This document shows positions 53,094-64,000 of a stretch of 64,000 nt of DNA, piece after piece. The translations under genes were made by a program, and so were the position numbers. The notes beneath the pieces were generated by a model, which did not search any database, was not told the DNA's origin, and saw only the letters and a list, made by a program, of their open reading frames with translations. The first letter of the stretch is position 1. Every line of letters starts with the position of its first letter. The DNA comes from Ypsolopha sequella (Eukaryota > Arthropoda > Insecta > Lepidoptera > Ypsolophidae). The stretch is from NCBI GenBank assembly GCA_934047225.1, contig OW203985.1:11177501-11241500 (forward strand). The letters run 5' to 3'.

Positions 53094-54257
53094 ATGAATT
53101 ATCCTCAAGTCTCATTTAATTCTATAATTTAAATAACTCTCTGGTAAAACCACGTCTTACGATTACAAAGACGGGTTCAACCCAAACAATATTAAAATTC
53201 CGCTTGTTTCTTACAAACTAAAGAACGGAAACGGAAAGGGCTCTCCTAACGAGATAATAACATTTCTCGCACAGGTGGTCTCGATGCAACCGTCTGAATA
53301 CTCCAACAACTAAACCTTGAATTCTATTACAAACACACAAAGTCTTTTTTCGAATAGCCCAACTACATGGCTTAGATGGTAAGTGTAGAATCTTGCCTTC
53401 AAAGTACGGTATGTCTATGCAGATGGCAAACGTTTTACCCTTACAAATGCCTTGGAACATAGTTATTTTGGTACTGAACAAATTCAATTGCATTTAGTTA
53501 TATGAAGTTAGAATGAGAACCAATAATTCGGTGTTTTTTTTACTTTAATGTGCAATTTTTGTCTGCTTTTTGGAATAAACAGATCAATTTAGGTATATAA
53601 TGTTAATAATACATATAATTTTCGTGCTTTTAAACCTATTTTATAAGTATTTTACTATTAACAAGAAGTGACATAATCATATTAGGTTGAATGGTCAAAT
53701 TCCTGTCAGACTTAAAGATGCGTTCAAGAAATATATTTTTTCGTATTGAAGTGTGTGATGATGACGTCACTGAATGTCGAATGAAAGACATCACTTGTTT
53801 TCATTTGATAAAGGATATGCATGCTTGCTTATTATAATATCTGTATACCAGAAACGGTTATGTTTTCGAAAAGTAAATATTGACGAAAAAAAAAATTGTT
53901 GTCTTCTGTACAGAGGCGACTATCCTTGTGAAAATGTGAAATTCGACATTTTTGAATGTCGCATACCTACGTTGCATCCTGTTGATTTTGGAATTTGAAA
54001 CTCTGCATCACATATCTTTTAACTCTACTCTAAGTTACCATCATCAGCGTTTTTATAGCTACTTAAAGTACGCTTTACGCCTAACTACAAAAATATAAAA
54101 AAAAAACACCCTTTTCTCGTCAAATATGGGATAAAATGCAGAACTAAACACATAAGCAAATGTGGTTTATAAAAATGATAACAACCATCTGAATGTTTTC
54201 TAAAATTTTAAATTTTTATTAAAATAATTGTTTATACTTTATATAATTTATTATTTA
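53094..54257. other. Intergenic DNA without recognised genes
   Basis: A 91-codon minus frame (53218-53493) has no domain I recognise. A good donor-like GATGGTAAGT lies on the plus strand at 53378 but no exon frame supports it. Confidence 0.3.
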
Positions 54258-54452
54258 CTTTAATATTAATTTCTTTTGTTTATTTATTATTATTAAAACA
54301 ATAAAATTGGTTTTTGCTCGATATATTTCGGCCCACGATATGGGGCAGTCATCAGTTATATCGTGGGCTGATATATCGAGCAAAAACCTATTTTTATTGT
54401 TTCAATATTAATAAATTAAAAAAAGAAATAAATTAAACATTTTAATATTAAT
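54258..54452. mobile_element. Palindromic MITE, about 195 bp
   Basis: The inner arms GGTTTTTGCTCGATATAT / ATATATCGAGCAAAAACC and CCCACGATA / TATCGTGGG are near perfect. Outer arms are AT-rich (TTAATATTAAT). Confidence 0.75.
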
Positions 54453-55455
54453 GAATGTCCATGTTGGAATAATTCCATATTCCCATTTAAACTCCAATAT
54501 TTAGAAAATTATTTGGAAAATGTATTTCTAATTGGCATACTACTTAGGAGCTCTAACGAATCACGGTTCCAAAAAAGTTGTAGACACAAAATATTTCCAA
54601 AAAACAAGGATTTTAGTGATTTTGTGCATGTGACGATTTTCCCACCAACATCACAGTGCTAGTTGCTTTAAAACCCTACTCTTACATCATTACGAGAACT
54701 TGTAGATCGAAAATAAAACTTAATGTAATTTCAAGACGTCTGATTTTCAATAAAATGTTATTGTATTAACAAAAGACAGCCTATTTTATCCACGCAAAAT
54801 GGATAAAAGTATAGTTTCACAACTATAAGAATATCCATATCTTTGTAAAAAGCACATGAAAGCACAGTCGCGCGCGATTCACGTTAGCCTTGTAAAAGCG
54901 TCACATTTTCTGCTAGGACGAGTTCAGAACCCTCCCCGCGCGTCTAGGAATCGTCGTCACACCTGCGTTCTGAAATACTGTCTACGTGCACTGAAGCTAT
55001 TATCACACTGCTAGAAAGTAGATTTACTCCAGTAAGGTTTATTTATTTTCGCACACGTGACTTTGCCACACTATATAATTTAAAAATATTATCAGTTACT
55101 ACATAAACGCAGCTGTATGACTCTTATGTGGAATTTGAGGTCATTCCACCCTCAAACACCTGCAACATTGTCAAAACAGAGCTATGGAGTTATCTATAAA
55201 TAATTTTTTTGTATAATAAAACAAAAGTATATAAAGCAAATATATAAAAGCAAAATACAACTTACTCATCACAAAATCACCGGGTCACTAGAAAATGTTA
55301 AAAAGAAAATAAAAAGACAGGAATGACGGTGTACGTAAAAACCCTTATAGATTTTTGATACACCTTATTACTGTAAATTATGTTTTTTTTTGTAATCAAA
55401 TAAATAAATAAAATAAAATAAATATTGTTGGAAAAAATATATAAAAATAATAAAT
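54453..55455. other. Intergenic DNA without recognised features
   Basis: AT-rich apart from a CpG-containing patch at 54865-54970. No gene found. Confidence 0.35.
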
Positions 55456-55708
55456 ATACGGTGAAATTAAATCAAACGCCCGAATTCATACTGGATACTC
55501 GGTTAGTGGTCAGGAACAAGTTCCATGATCCTTTTGTTCGAAACCATAAAAAAAAAATTTGTTCCCATACGAACTGGACTAGTTCAAATACAATTCCAGT
55601 CAGAGGGCAAACATTTTTGCATCACCTGAAGTGTCGTTAAAAATTGTTCCTGAACACTAACCGAGTCTCCAGTATGAATTCGGGCAGTTGATTGAATTTC
55701 ACCATATG
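55456..55708. mobile_element. Inverted-repeat MITE, family M2 copy 1
   Basis: GGTGAAATTAAATCAAACGC and GAATTCATACTGGA pair with TCCAGTATGAATTC and TTGATTGAATTTCACC. CTCGGTTAGTG pairs with CACTAACCGAG. It directly abuts the next element. Copy 2 is at 58359-58627. Confidence 0.8.
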
Positions 55709-55974
55709 TATAAAGTCTTTCAATTTAAATGGAAAGTAATCTAGGAAGTGATTCAGTATCGTTAATACATCACATTCCACTGCAAAGTAATTTTTTTGAG
55801 CAAACGTTTTCTTCACTTGTCCATACAAACTGAGTCAGCTGATCGGACCAATTCGTACTGAGAAGTGAAAACAAAGTTCGCGCAAAAAAAGTGTTTTGCT
55901 GTGGAATGTGATGTATTAACGATACTGAATCACCTCCTAAATTACTTTCCATTTAAATTGAGAGACCTTATATA
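55708..55974. mobile_element. Inverted-repeat MITE, family M1 copy 2
   Basis: Same ends and arms as 18958-19228 (TAATACATCACATTCCACTG, AAATTACTTTCCATTTAAAT). The core AACTGAGTCAGCTGATCGG is in the opposite orientation to copy 1. Confidence 0.85.
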
Positions 55975-58358
55975 TCTTTCAGTTCACATCACAATACTTA
56001 CCAACTGAAACGATACTGATATCCGAAATCCATTACCCACCTTGCATGCGGCGTATACAATTTTCTTTTTTTGTATGAAAGCTTTCGAAGGGCTGTAATG
56101 GGGAAAGTTTTTCCTGGTCCCGTAATTGTGAGGGCTGATGTAGGCCCCATAAATAACCTCAAGCTGTTACTGGCCCCTGCCTCCGTCTCTGATTGAACTT
56201 GCTAATGAATGGACGACAAGAAATCCCGAAACTGAAAAGATTGGATCTAAAACTTGGGGAATCGAACTTCATTAAGTCCTTTCTCCATCTCTGAACACTT
56301 GAAAAATTGCCTAACTTCTCTCTAATTTACTTTTCTCCTGCCAAAACTTTTCTTTCTAACAAAAGTCGATTCATCAATGCCAAATAAAACTAATACCTAA
56401 GAGAATAGGAGCAAAAAGTCAAAAGGGTAAATCCATTACAGATACGCGATTCGGTTATCAATAATTCCTTTTACGTTATGCATTAAAAAATCCTGCTACC
56501 GATATCAAAGGCTGTTTGGTGTTTTCTTAACAAAGTGAGTACGTGAGCAGAAACCCGATGAGAGGGGAGACCCTTGTTTTTCTTTACAACGAATTGCATC
56601 CCAAAACCACTGACCGGGTTGAACAGACATGCTGTATCTTTGTTAAGGGCCCGTTATCCCTGACATTGAGCACCCCTTTTAATATAGTTTAAAATGGCGC
56701 GATCTGAGCCGTGGCTGTTATGACAACCGAAGCATCACACGCTCTTAAAAAACATGTTTTTCGCTCAAAAAAAATTTTTACGGTGAAATTTACAAATTTA
56801 CAGAAAATTATTCACAAAAGTACTAAATTACATTTTTCTTAATGTTCTGTAATTTTCCTACGATTTGGTAATGAAAACTTTATATAAAACGAAAAAAAAC
56901 ATGAAAAATTTACCAAGTTTCGGTTTTTTTTTCGATCGAGCAAAGTATAACGTAACGCGTTTTGAACCGCAAAATAATCTGCAGATAGAATGTAGCTAAG
57001 ATATATATTTTTTTCAGACATAAAATATCACGATTTCATGGTTTAAAATGAATCAGAAAAGAGACAAAATAGGGATAAGCCCCCCTTAAAATACTTTGCA
57101 ACTTTGACTTTGAAATTGTAGACCTTATGGACTCCCTATTTCAGATAAGAGGTCTCTTATTACTCCTGTAACATTCTTCTTACATTGTATACTGGGACCG
57201 TATTTCAGAGGGACTATAAACTCAGGCACTCACATGAAATAGAGCATAAAATTCTTGAATTTCAATTAATAGGAGATGAACCCTTTGCGGGCCACGTCAT
57301 ATTACAAAAGGACAACCAGAATAGCCGTTATCCATGTCCCAAGCCAATTATACTGTTCTACAGTGGGCGCAACGGCGCAAAGTGAAAAATTTAGGTCTCT
57401 TTTGGATAAAAAATTCACACATAATAAGTACTATGTCTATAAATTATATGCTTCGTTTTTCATATCTTTTTCGCCAAAATTGACACAAAAGATTAAGAAA
57501 ATGTAAATTTCTTAATGCTTCTGTCCATAATTTATACATTTCATACCCTTTTCTGACTTAATATATATCACATTTTTCCCGATAAATTCGGAAGTTGCAA
57601 AATAGTAGCAGCTATTTTTTTAATAATGTTTTTTATGATTGTCTAGGCACACATGAAATGTAAAGCGTGGGCAAACTGTCAAAAGCCTCTATAAAATTTA
57701 AGAGTTGCCTTTTTTTCTTATTCAATTATTTACTCGCAAACTGAACTATAAAATTTGAAATGTATATGTAGTTGCTTCAAAATCTTCATAAGATGAACTT
57801 TTCAGAAACATAATAATACTTTATATTAATTCAAATAAATTTTAACAGTAAATAATTTTTTTAAGTAATGAAGTGAGCTTACTTGACATGGATATTTATA
57901 AGACTAATAAACATCATTTTAGCACTGAAAAAATCGATTTTTTTACAACTTATATAAAATGCCCTCATTATGATCAAGTTTGAATCATAACGTATTAAAT
58001 AAAATGAAAAAAATATGTGTAGCGACATTGGTAAAAACCATTTTTGATGTCATTTTTCACCGTGCGGTGCAACTTTGTAGTATTATTTTATTGTATAGAG
58101 CTATACTTTTTGATTATTAATTTACCTTTATTTAGACGATTCACAAAATTCATAAAATAAAAAAAAATACCTTTGTCAATTTAAATTCCTAGAGTTTCAC
58201 GTGCCTTCTGAAGCACAAAGACCGAGCACAAAAGTGTCCCTATTTCAAGCCGCGACCACCAGTTTAGTTGTCGATCTGTTCGAACCAATAATGATTGGTT
58301 ATGACTTTATAACGTTATGACTACGAATACTAAACAAAAAAAGTATATAAAACAAATA
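55975..58358. other. Intergenic DNA without recognised genes
   Basis: The longest frames (about 60-76 codons, e.g. 57185-57385) have no recognisable domain. Several poly(A)/poly(T) runs. No clear inverted repeat seen over 2.4 kb. Confidence 0.35.
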
Positions 58359-58627
58359 AAATATGAAACTTAATCAAACACCTGAATTCATACTGGAGAC
58401 TCGGTTAGTGACCAGGAACAAGCTTAGGTTCAATGATCCTTTTTTTCTAATACATAAAAAGATTTATTTTTGTTCAAATACAAACTGGACTAGTTTAAAG
58501 GTATATAGGCAGAACGGGAGCAAAAATTTTTTTTTGTATTTCGCCTGAAGGGTCATTAAAATTGTTCCTGATCAATAACCGAGTATCCGGTATGAATTCG
58601 GGCATTTGATTAAATTTCACCTTATAT
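58359..58627. mobile_element. Inverted-repeat MITE, family M2 copy 2
   Basis: ATGAAACTTAATCAAACACC, GAATTCATACTGGAGACTCG and their complements at 58560-58620, as in 55456-55708. The two copies differ in the centre. Confidence 0.8.
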
Positions 58628-58722
58628 AGGTAAAATATTAATGTTTGCAAAACCAAAATTGAAGTACCCCACTGTAGCAGCACCACTTGGTGACTAGATA
58701 AAATTGCTCCGGATTAATTTAC

Positions 58723-58873
58723 CTGTGCGGCGATCCCTGTCGCTGACAGGCTTTGTGCCGCGCTGCCGGTGTGTAGGGACTTCATTAGAATGTCTCACAG
58801 GATCACTGGATGTAGGGAGGTCATCTGCGATCTTCGAGAAGGTAAACTCTTCTGCTAATGCAAATAGCCGAGC
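58723..58873 (-). CDS. Candidate internal exon of an unidentified host gene
   Basis: On the minus strand a 151-nt open block lies between a good acceptor (branch-like CTGATAAC, then CATCTGTTGCAG at 58874-58885) and a consensus donor (CACAG|GTAAAT, GT at 58722-58721). It is markedly GC-richer than its surroundings. The frame reads ARLFALAEEFTFSKIADDLP, then a polar stretch ending DRDRRTG, and would leave phase 1. I do not recognise the family. If real, the rest of the gene lies outside the readable part of this window, because no partner exon was found. It could also be an exon captured by a repeat. Confidence 0.4.
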
Positions 58874-59130
58874 CTGCAACAGATGGCATAGTTATCAGAG
58901 CAGGACATTTTGAGAATTATTCTGTTTTTTTTTTTTTTTTTTTGGGTGGTAATTGTAGTTGTTTGTTAAATGTGGGTTCTGCTGTTCTAGCTAATATACA
59001 GTTGAAAGTACTTCCTACAACTCTTCGCGAGTACATGTCTTATAATACGAGTATAAAACATTTTGAAACCTTTCTAGGTTTTAAATTCCTCAATAAGGCT
59101 TAAGGTGCGGTGCAGTAATTAATAAGTATA

Positions 59131-59478
59131 ATATTATTAAAACTTGCGTGAGCTGACAAACTAAATTATTATTACATGCGGCTTAAATTGAACACTTACG
59201 TGTGATTGGTGTTTACTATGTGCCAACCGTTTCAACACTACAAATTCGGCATTATCAAGGAGAGTGTCGTTCTTAGGACGACGATGCGGCGGTCACCATC
59301 GTTGTCAAACGGGCACTGGCAACCACCGATCGGCTTGATAACGACGGTGAACGCCGCGTCATCGTCCTAAGAACGACATTCGCCTTGATAATGCTGAAAT
59401 TGTATCGGTGAAGCGGTTGGCGTATAGTCAACAACAATTTACACGTGAGTATTCAAGCCGCATGTAATGATAATTTAA
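59131..59478. mobile_element. Older copy of the 304-bp palindromic element
   Basis: Shares CACGTGTGATTG, AACCGTTTCA, GTGTCGTTCTTAGGACGACG and the complements with 22955-23289, in the opposite orientation. The non-palindromic tail CTTGCGTGAGCTGAC lies on the left. Arms have diverged and the centre is longer (GGCAACCACCGATCGGCTTG). Confidence 0.8.
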
Positions 59479-59499
59479 TTAATCAGTACTATAATATCT

Positions 59500-59550
59500 A
59501 TCACAGTTCACCTCTGACACCCCGTATCGTCGTGACGATATATTTATTTA
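59500..59550 (+). repeat. 3' scrap of SINE family S1
   Basis: CTCTGACACCCCGTATCGTC and GTGACGATATA match the end of the S1 SINE at 26090-26135. Confidence 0.5.
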
Positions 59551-60121
59551 TTTATACTATATACATAAAAGTTGCATAAAAAGCAACCAGACTTTTCTAA
59601 ACTTACATAAGTAATGTGAAAGAAGTTTGTTAGTTAGTGGTTTCTCTACACAAGTTTGAACAACAATTTCCCAGAGTTTGTTTTTTTTATCTGAAAGTGC
59701 CAAACACTCGAGTATTGTCCACAACAAAAATATTGCTTAACTAAGGCAATAACGGGACCGGTTAGTTTGGAACTTGTGGAACTTGAGCCAAGTATTTTTG
59801 TCCATCATAATAGCCGAAGTTTGTCGTGCAGCCGGTTTGTTTCATTTTCATTTCCTTTCGGGTGTTGACTTTAAGGCAAAATAAAACACAGGCATAAGGC
59901 CTGTTGAATAAATAAATATGTTACTGAAGTAAACTAAAACACGTCATAGTCACACAAGCACTATTGAACATTTTGAACTACAAACAACTATCCGGAAAAC
60001 GTTTTGAATGCCTCTAATGCTGTAAAAGTTCAATAAGGTGCCAAATAAAATAAAAAAGCATTTTTCGATCAGCATATGTGTTATGTGATCTGCTGGACTA
60101 CCAGTGTTATGATTTCACCAA
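59551..60121. other. Intergenic DNA without recognised features
   Basis: No gene, fold or repeat identified. Confidence 0.35.
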
Positions 60122-60596
60122 TTAAGGCCCTTACTATTGCCAAATGGGTACTTTCTAAAGCCTACTCCTCGTTTATCGCCAAACCAAAAATAATGAAAAA
60201 ATGTATTATGAATAATCAACTCTTATACAACATATGCAACAGTTTTCTTTTTCATACCACCAAAACTTCTACATGAATTTTTTTTTTTACTGAATGGTGT
60301 GTTTTGACCTCAAATTCCCTACTGCTCCTGAGTTGCTTGGCCGATTGAATTCATCTATGCTTCGATAAATAGATAAACTTTATAGCTATAAACATAACAT
60401 AAGATTATTCAATCGAGTAATCACGTCCAAGTGAAAAGTATAATTTTCCCCTATTTCGCTCTATCAAGGACGCAGCGAGCGTCGTAACAGCCACTATGCA
60501 TTGCGCGCTGATATGAATGTTATTTCAATGTCGTTTCCGTTGATATTTGTAGTGACAAATATCGAGCTGCTAATTTGGCGATGGTAATCGCCTTAA
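60122..60596 (+). mobile_element. TTAA MITE family T2, copy 2 (complete)
   Basis: TTAA at 60122-60125 and 60593-60596. Inverted ends GGCCCTTACTATTGCC and, from the right, GGCGATTACCATCGCC. The body is parallel to 35085-35473. Non-coding; short frames in it are not gene-like. Confidence 0.8.
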
Positions 60597-61155
60597 ACGG
60601 AAGTTAAGACTTCCTATTTGTCCGACCAACCACGAAACATTTCAAAATTTCGTAGTCTAATTCTGCTGAAGTATGGCATGTAATGCTGAAGAGTGTAGTA
60701 GTAAACAACAAAGAAAATCTACAAAATTAACATCATATTTATATATCTAGAAGTTTATGACAGGTACAAAATACCTCTAATTAATTCTTCTTTAACGCAG
60801 ATTACATTATACGTTTATACTGACTGAAGAAAGCTATGCATTTTGAGATTAATTCATACTTTCATAAATATACATTTTAAAGATATTTTACTAAATTAAG
60901 AAACAGGTACAAAGTAGAGCCTACCCTTTGGACAATATGCCAGACAAGACGTCTGGGTCGCGAAGCCTCACGCCTCGTCCTTACGTCGTAGATCGCCGGC
61001 GATGAGCGTCGAGCAACTTTTATACAAGTTGTTCTATTGTGACGCTAACTACCTCCGTGATTTGGTCAATTAATTCCCACCAGCACTCGTAGCACAGTGT
61101 TTAATCGCTTAGTTGAATCACTAGTGCGAGGAGAGTGACAAGATGTTTTTTTGCG
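60597..61155. other. Intergenic DNA without recognised features
   Basis: A CpG-containing patch at 60950-61010 is the only compositional change. No gene found. Confidence 0.35.
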
Positions 61156-61161
61156 ATTAAA

Positions 61162-61650
61162 CCTTCGACCAAAATAAAATCAATGGACGGGCCATAGCGT
61201 GCTGATTTTTGAAGTCTGTAAAGTGAGCGCCGGCTCTCACTTCATCTCAGTCGGTCTCTGTCTGTTAGAAGTGCGACACGTACGCTTATTATTACATGGC
61301 ATCAAAAAAACTGACGAAAAAATGCCTTTGTGTGCATTTCCAAAGTGCAAGAATACTACCAAAAAGCAAAATAAAAGTTCAGGATCACATTTCACGCGTA
61401 AATACATGTTTATCAGTCTATTTTATCAAGAACGTAAATATAATTCCAATGAAAATTGTTTCGTTGTCTCCAAAAGCAGGTGTTCTCTTTTTCTCACGTA
61501 ATTATTATAACCACTATCTTTTTTTTGTAGCAAATGCGCTATAAAAACTAACAATTAGGTATTGAACTATATATCCAATTGCTTGGACTCGTTATGAATG
61601 AGCAAATTGTAAGGACAAGGCCCGTCCATTGATTTTATTTTGGTCGAAGG
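61162..61650 (+). mobile_element. Non-autonomous transposon carrying a THAP exon (P or Kolobok type)
   Basis: Perfect 32-bp inverted ends starting CCTTCGACCAAAATAAAATC (61162-61193, 61619-61650) flanked by the direct repeat ATTAAA (61156-61161, 61651-61656), which contains TTAA. The interior holds the first exon of a THAP-domain protein. P elements (8-bp duplications) and Kolobok elements (TTAA) both encode THAP transposases. The flank fits TTAA at least as well as an 8-bp duplication. Confidence 0.75.
61322..61397 (+). pseudogene. THAP-domain first exon of a deleted transposase
   Basis: From ATG 61322 the frame reads MPLCAFPKCKNTTKKQNKSS, then GSHFTR. This matches the start of THAP zinc fingers: Met-Pro, first zinc pair C-x4-C, a basic loop, and the aromatic before the FP motif. 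A donor-like GC|GTAAAT follows at 61398, beyond which the frame becomes non-THAP. The THAP finger would bind the element's own ends. The later His/Cys ligands, AVPTIF-type end and the catalytic domain are absent, so this is an internal-deletion relic. Confidence 0.6.
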
Positions 61651-61656
61651 ATTAAA

Positions 61657-62574
61657 CAGTATGCCACACTCCTCGCACCTGTGGTTCAGCTGGTCTGCTA
61701 CGAGGCCAGTTCTCACTACGGTAAATTGTTGCTGCAATTATAATTACTAGACAAAAATTGTTTATCGGCTAAAACAATTTTTCTAGTACTCGTATAAATT
61801 TTGAATGAATTAATAATTAATACACACTTTATTGTACACAGTTCAATAAAAAATTAAGTACAGAATTTTGAACACACAATTTTGTTCAGCAATCAACGAT
61901 ATCTCCACCCTACATTTGGGTGGTGAAGAAAGTGTTATATAAATGATTCTATATTTATTGTATTTTATTTAACGTTATGTATTTAATTGAATTCGAGCCA
62001 CGAAAATGAGAATCCCTCATAGGACCTTCGACTTATTTTTTTTACAAAACTGTTATATAAAAGCCAAAAAAATAAATAAATATGACATATTTTATCAAAG
62101 TCACGATACGAGAGCCACGTATAAGTTGCTTTACCAAACGAAATAAAACCTTTACCTAATAAAACTATAATAGTCAATCCCATCAACTCTTTCCTTATCT
62201 TACTGGAAATCATTGAGGTTAACAATTTACGATCAGATAAAGTCTTGACTCAAAGAGCATTGAAATGATACCAAACGGTCGTAAAATCTATACTTTGTTG
62301 TTGTCGTAAGCGGACCGATATCGACGATCAATAGTGATTGTGGAATAATACGGGGTTGTGTTATTGCAGACACAATGGTCAAATGTATTCATGTAAAAAT
62401 AGCGGAGCCAGTTCCATTTTGTAAGGGCTTTTTGTAACAAACCATGCTGTTTCCTTTTAAATCCTTTGAAAATTGTTTTCCATGTAAAATTTCGGATTGT
62501 AAACTATTTTCAACTCAAAGTCTGTTACAAAGTCCTGAGGCAACTGTTAAAATCCTTAAAAATCGGCTACAAAG
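61657..62574. other. Intergenic DNA without recognised genes
   Basis: An 80-codon minus frame (61983-62225) has no domain-like content. Confidence 0.35.
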
Positions 62575-62765
62575 GGCTACACAAACTGCTACAAATCCTA
62601 ACAAAACTGCTACGAAGTGCTAATTTCTACAAATATACCTGAAAAGTCTGCTACGGTGAGATACGTAACTGCTACGAAATGATGTTAAAACTGCTACTAA
62701 TGTTACAACACTGCTACGAAGGCCCACAAATTCTCACACAACTGCTACGCGAACTGATACAAATC
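62575..62765 (+). repeat. Cluster of ACTGCTAC motifs
   Basis: CTGCTAC occurs seven times in about 160 bp (near 62589, 62609, 62648, 62669, 62691, 62710, 62741), usually as AACTGCTACGAA, at irregular 20-40 bp spacing. A degenerate minisatellite or an array of binding sites; no open frame. Confidence 0.6.
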
Positions 62766-64000
62766 TTTAAACAACTGGCCCACATGTATTAGTTTTGCGT
62801 TTTTGCGTCTGTTACATAAATTATAAATCATATTATATATTAATTATAAATTATTAGTTTAGTTGTCCGCACGGTAACCTATATATCTAATGCCAAATTG
62901 AAACACAAGCGACCTTATCTTGATAACTTTGTATTTTATTACTTTTTTGATGATTTGAATCTTTAAAGATGAATCCACTAAGCAAAAACAAAACTCCTAA
63001 GCATGTTACATACTTGCAAAGATTTACAGTCGCACACGTCCTTCATAAAACAAAAGGATCATAACAGAAGAAGCGTGAGAGACTCAATAAAACACGGTAT
63101 TTCCTAACAGTTGTTCCGTTCCGCCTGTAAATTAAAGTGTCACAAGATTTGTGGCTGGTACGTAACCTTAGCCATTTGATTTATAGCCCTGTTGTATCCT
63201 TTTGGAACCCTCGTCAGTCAATTGTACAATAAATAATCGTTTGGGACGTGACAACTACAATCGAGCTGGGTATTGTGACCATTGCCTGAATACGAATTGC
63301 TTCGTGACATTTACACTTTATTTTACAAGTGACGAGCTATTTCCTCAGCTAGAAAATGTTGGTGATTTAAGTGGGTTTACTGTTGATTATTAAACACTGT
63401 TTTTCTTAATAATTTCGCTGAATTATACAGTCAAATGGTTCTATTAAATAATATCAATAACCAAAATTTTAAAATAAAAAGGATTTTAGGTGGCTTAGAT
63501 CATCGTATCACCTGAAAAATATGCCTCATAATAGTGGCAATTTTAATATGAAATTGCTTTTTGGTAAGCAATACAAATTCTTTCGTAAGAAATTTCAAAG
63601 TATACTAAACATTTTATATACCTATATATGATAAATAATTAATTTAACAAAATTTTTATTAATATATTTTTAAAATCATAAGAAGAGTTTGGCTCTCCAA
63701 ACGGGCATGAACGTTAAAACTGCTGAACCTATTTGGATAGGGTTTTCACAGAAAATGAACAAGTATAGACAAACTAAAAAATGCAACTGAACAATGAACT
63801 ACAAGTAGTTCAAGACATAGTCACTGTAGCTAATTTTGAAAACATAAGTAATCTGAAGTGTAAAATTATATTTATCCTATCGTTATATCTATTTCCAGTG
63901 AAGTAATACAAGTTAATGCTTTTAGTTTAGTTCAATTCAGCCTCCAAATCAGCTTTTATGATTATTTATATATGTCGTGGCTAGATCGTAAAATATGAAA
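62766..64000. other. AT-rich DNA without recognised genes
   Basis: No long frame or clear inverted repeat. The end of the window cuts into unannotated DNA. Confidence 0.35.

Noticed and set aside
57185..57385. 66-codon plus-strand exon
   Set aside because: The frame is open but lacks splice signals and any recognisable domain.

Overview
This is eukaryotic nuclear DNA, almost certainly from a moth or butterfly. It is AT-rich and gene-poor, with no operons, rRNA or CRISPR. It is crowded with insect transposons, and several have a Lepidopteran look: Helitron 3' ends finishing in CTAG after a GC-rich hairpin, a SINE starting near AAAACCGCCCAAGTGCGAG, tRNA-headed SINEs, and many palindromic MITEs with TTAA target sites. 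The species call is inference from repeat families remembered, not searched.

Layout. 1-6722 is a BEL/Pao-type retrotransposon. Its gag and pol lie in one frame separated by a single UGA, and no LTR pair is visible. 6964-9798 is a mariner DNA transposon with 26-bp inverted ends. Its transposase frame is interrupted only by a 1.5-kb Penelope-like retroelement (reverse transcriptase plus GIY-YIG endonuclease) with a 12-bp target duplication. 9.8-44.1 kb is repeat-rich non-coding DNA: LINE 3' ends, two Helitrons, several SINEs, and more than fifteen inverted-repeat elements, many nested. 44143-49606 is a DIRS-like tyrosine-recombinase retrotransposon on the minus strand. It has three overlapping reading frames, inverted terminal repeats, and an internal complementary region matching both outer ends. 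49.6-64 kb returns to MITEs and old repeats, with one candidate host exon on the minus strand (58723-58873) and a short transposon carrying the first exon of a THAP-domain transposase (61162-61650).

How the parts work together. Each autonomous element carries its own machinery: gag plus protease/RT/RNase H/integrase for BEL, a DD34D transposase for mariner, RT plus endonuclease for Penelope, and gag plus RT/RNase H plus tyrosine recombinase for DIRS. The MITEs have no coding capacity and must depend on enzymes encoded elsewhere. The informative parts are junctions. The DIRS ends, its internal junction and its target all share the triplet AAT. The Penelope insertion splits the mariner exactly between codons. 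A 304-bp near-perfect palindrome sits with a 13-bp duplication inside a TTAA element. A second palindrome consists of two Penelope 3' ends joined in opposite orientation. Homology calls rest on motifs read by eye; no search was run.
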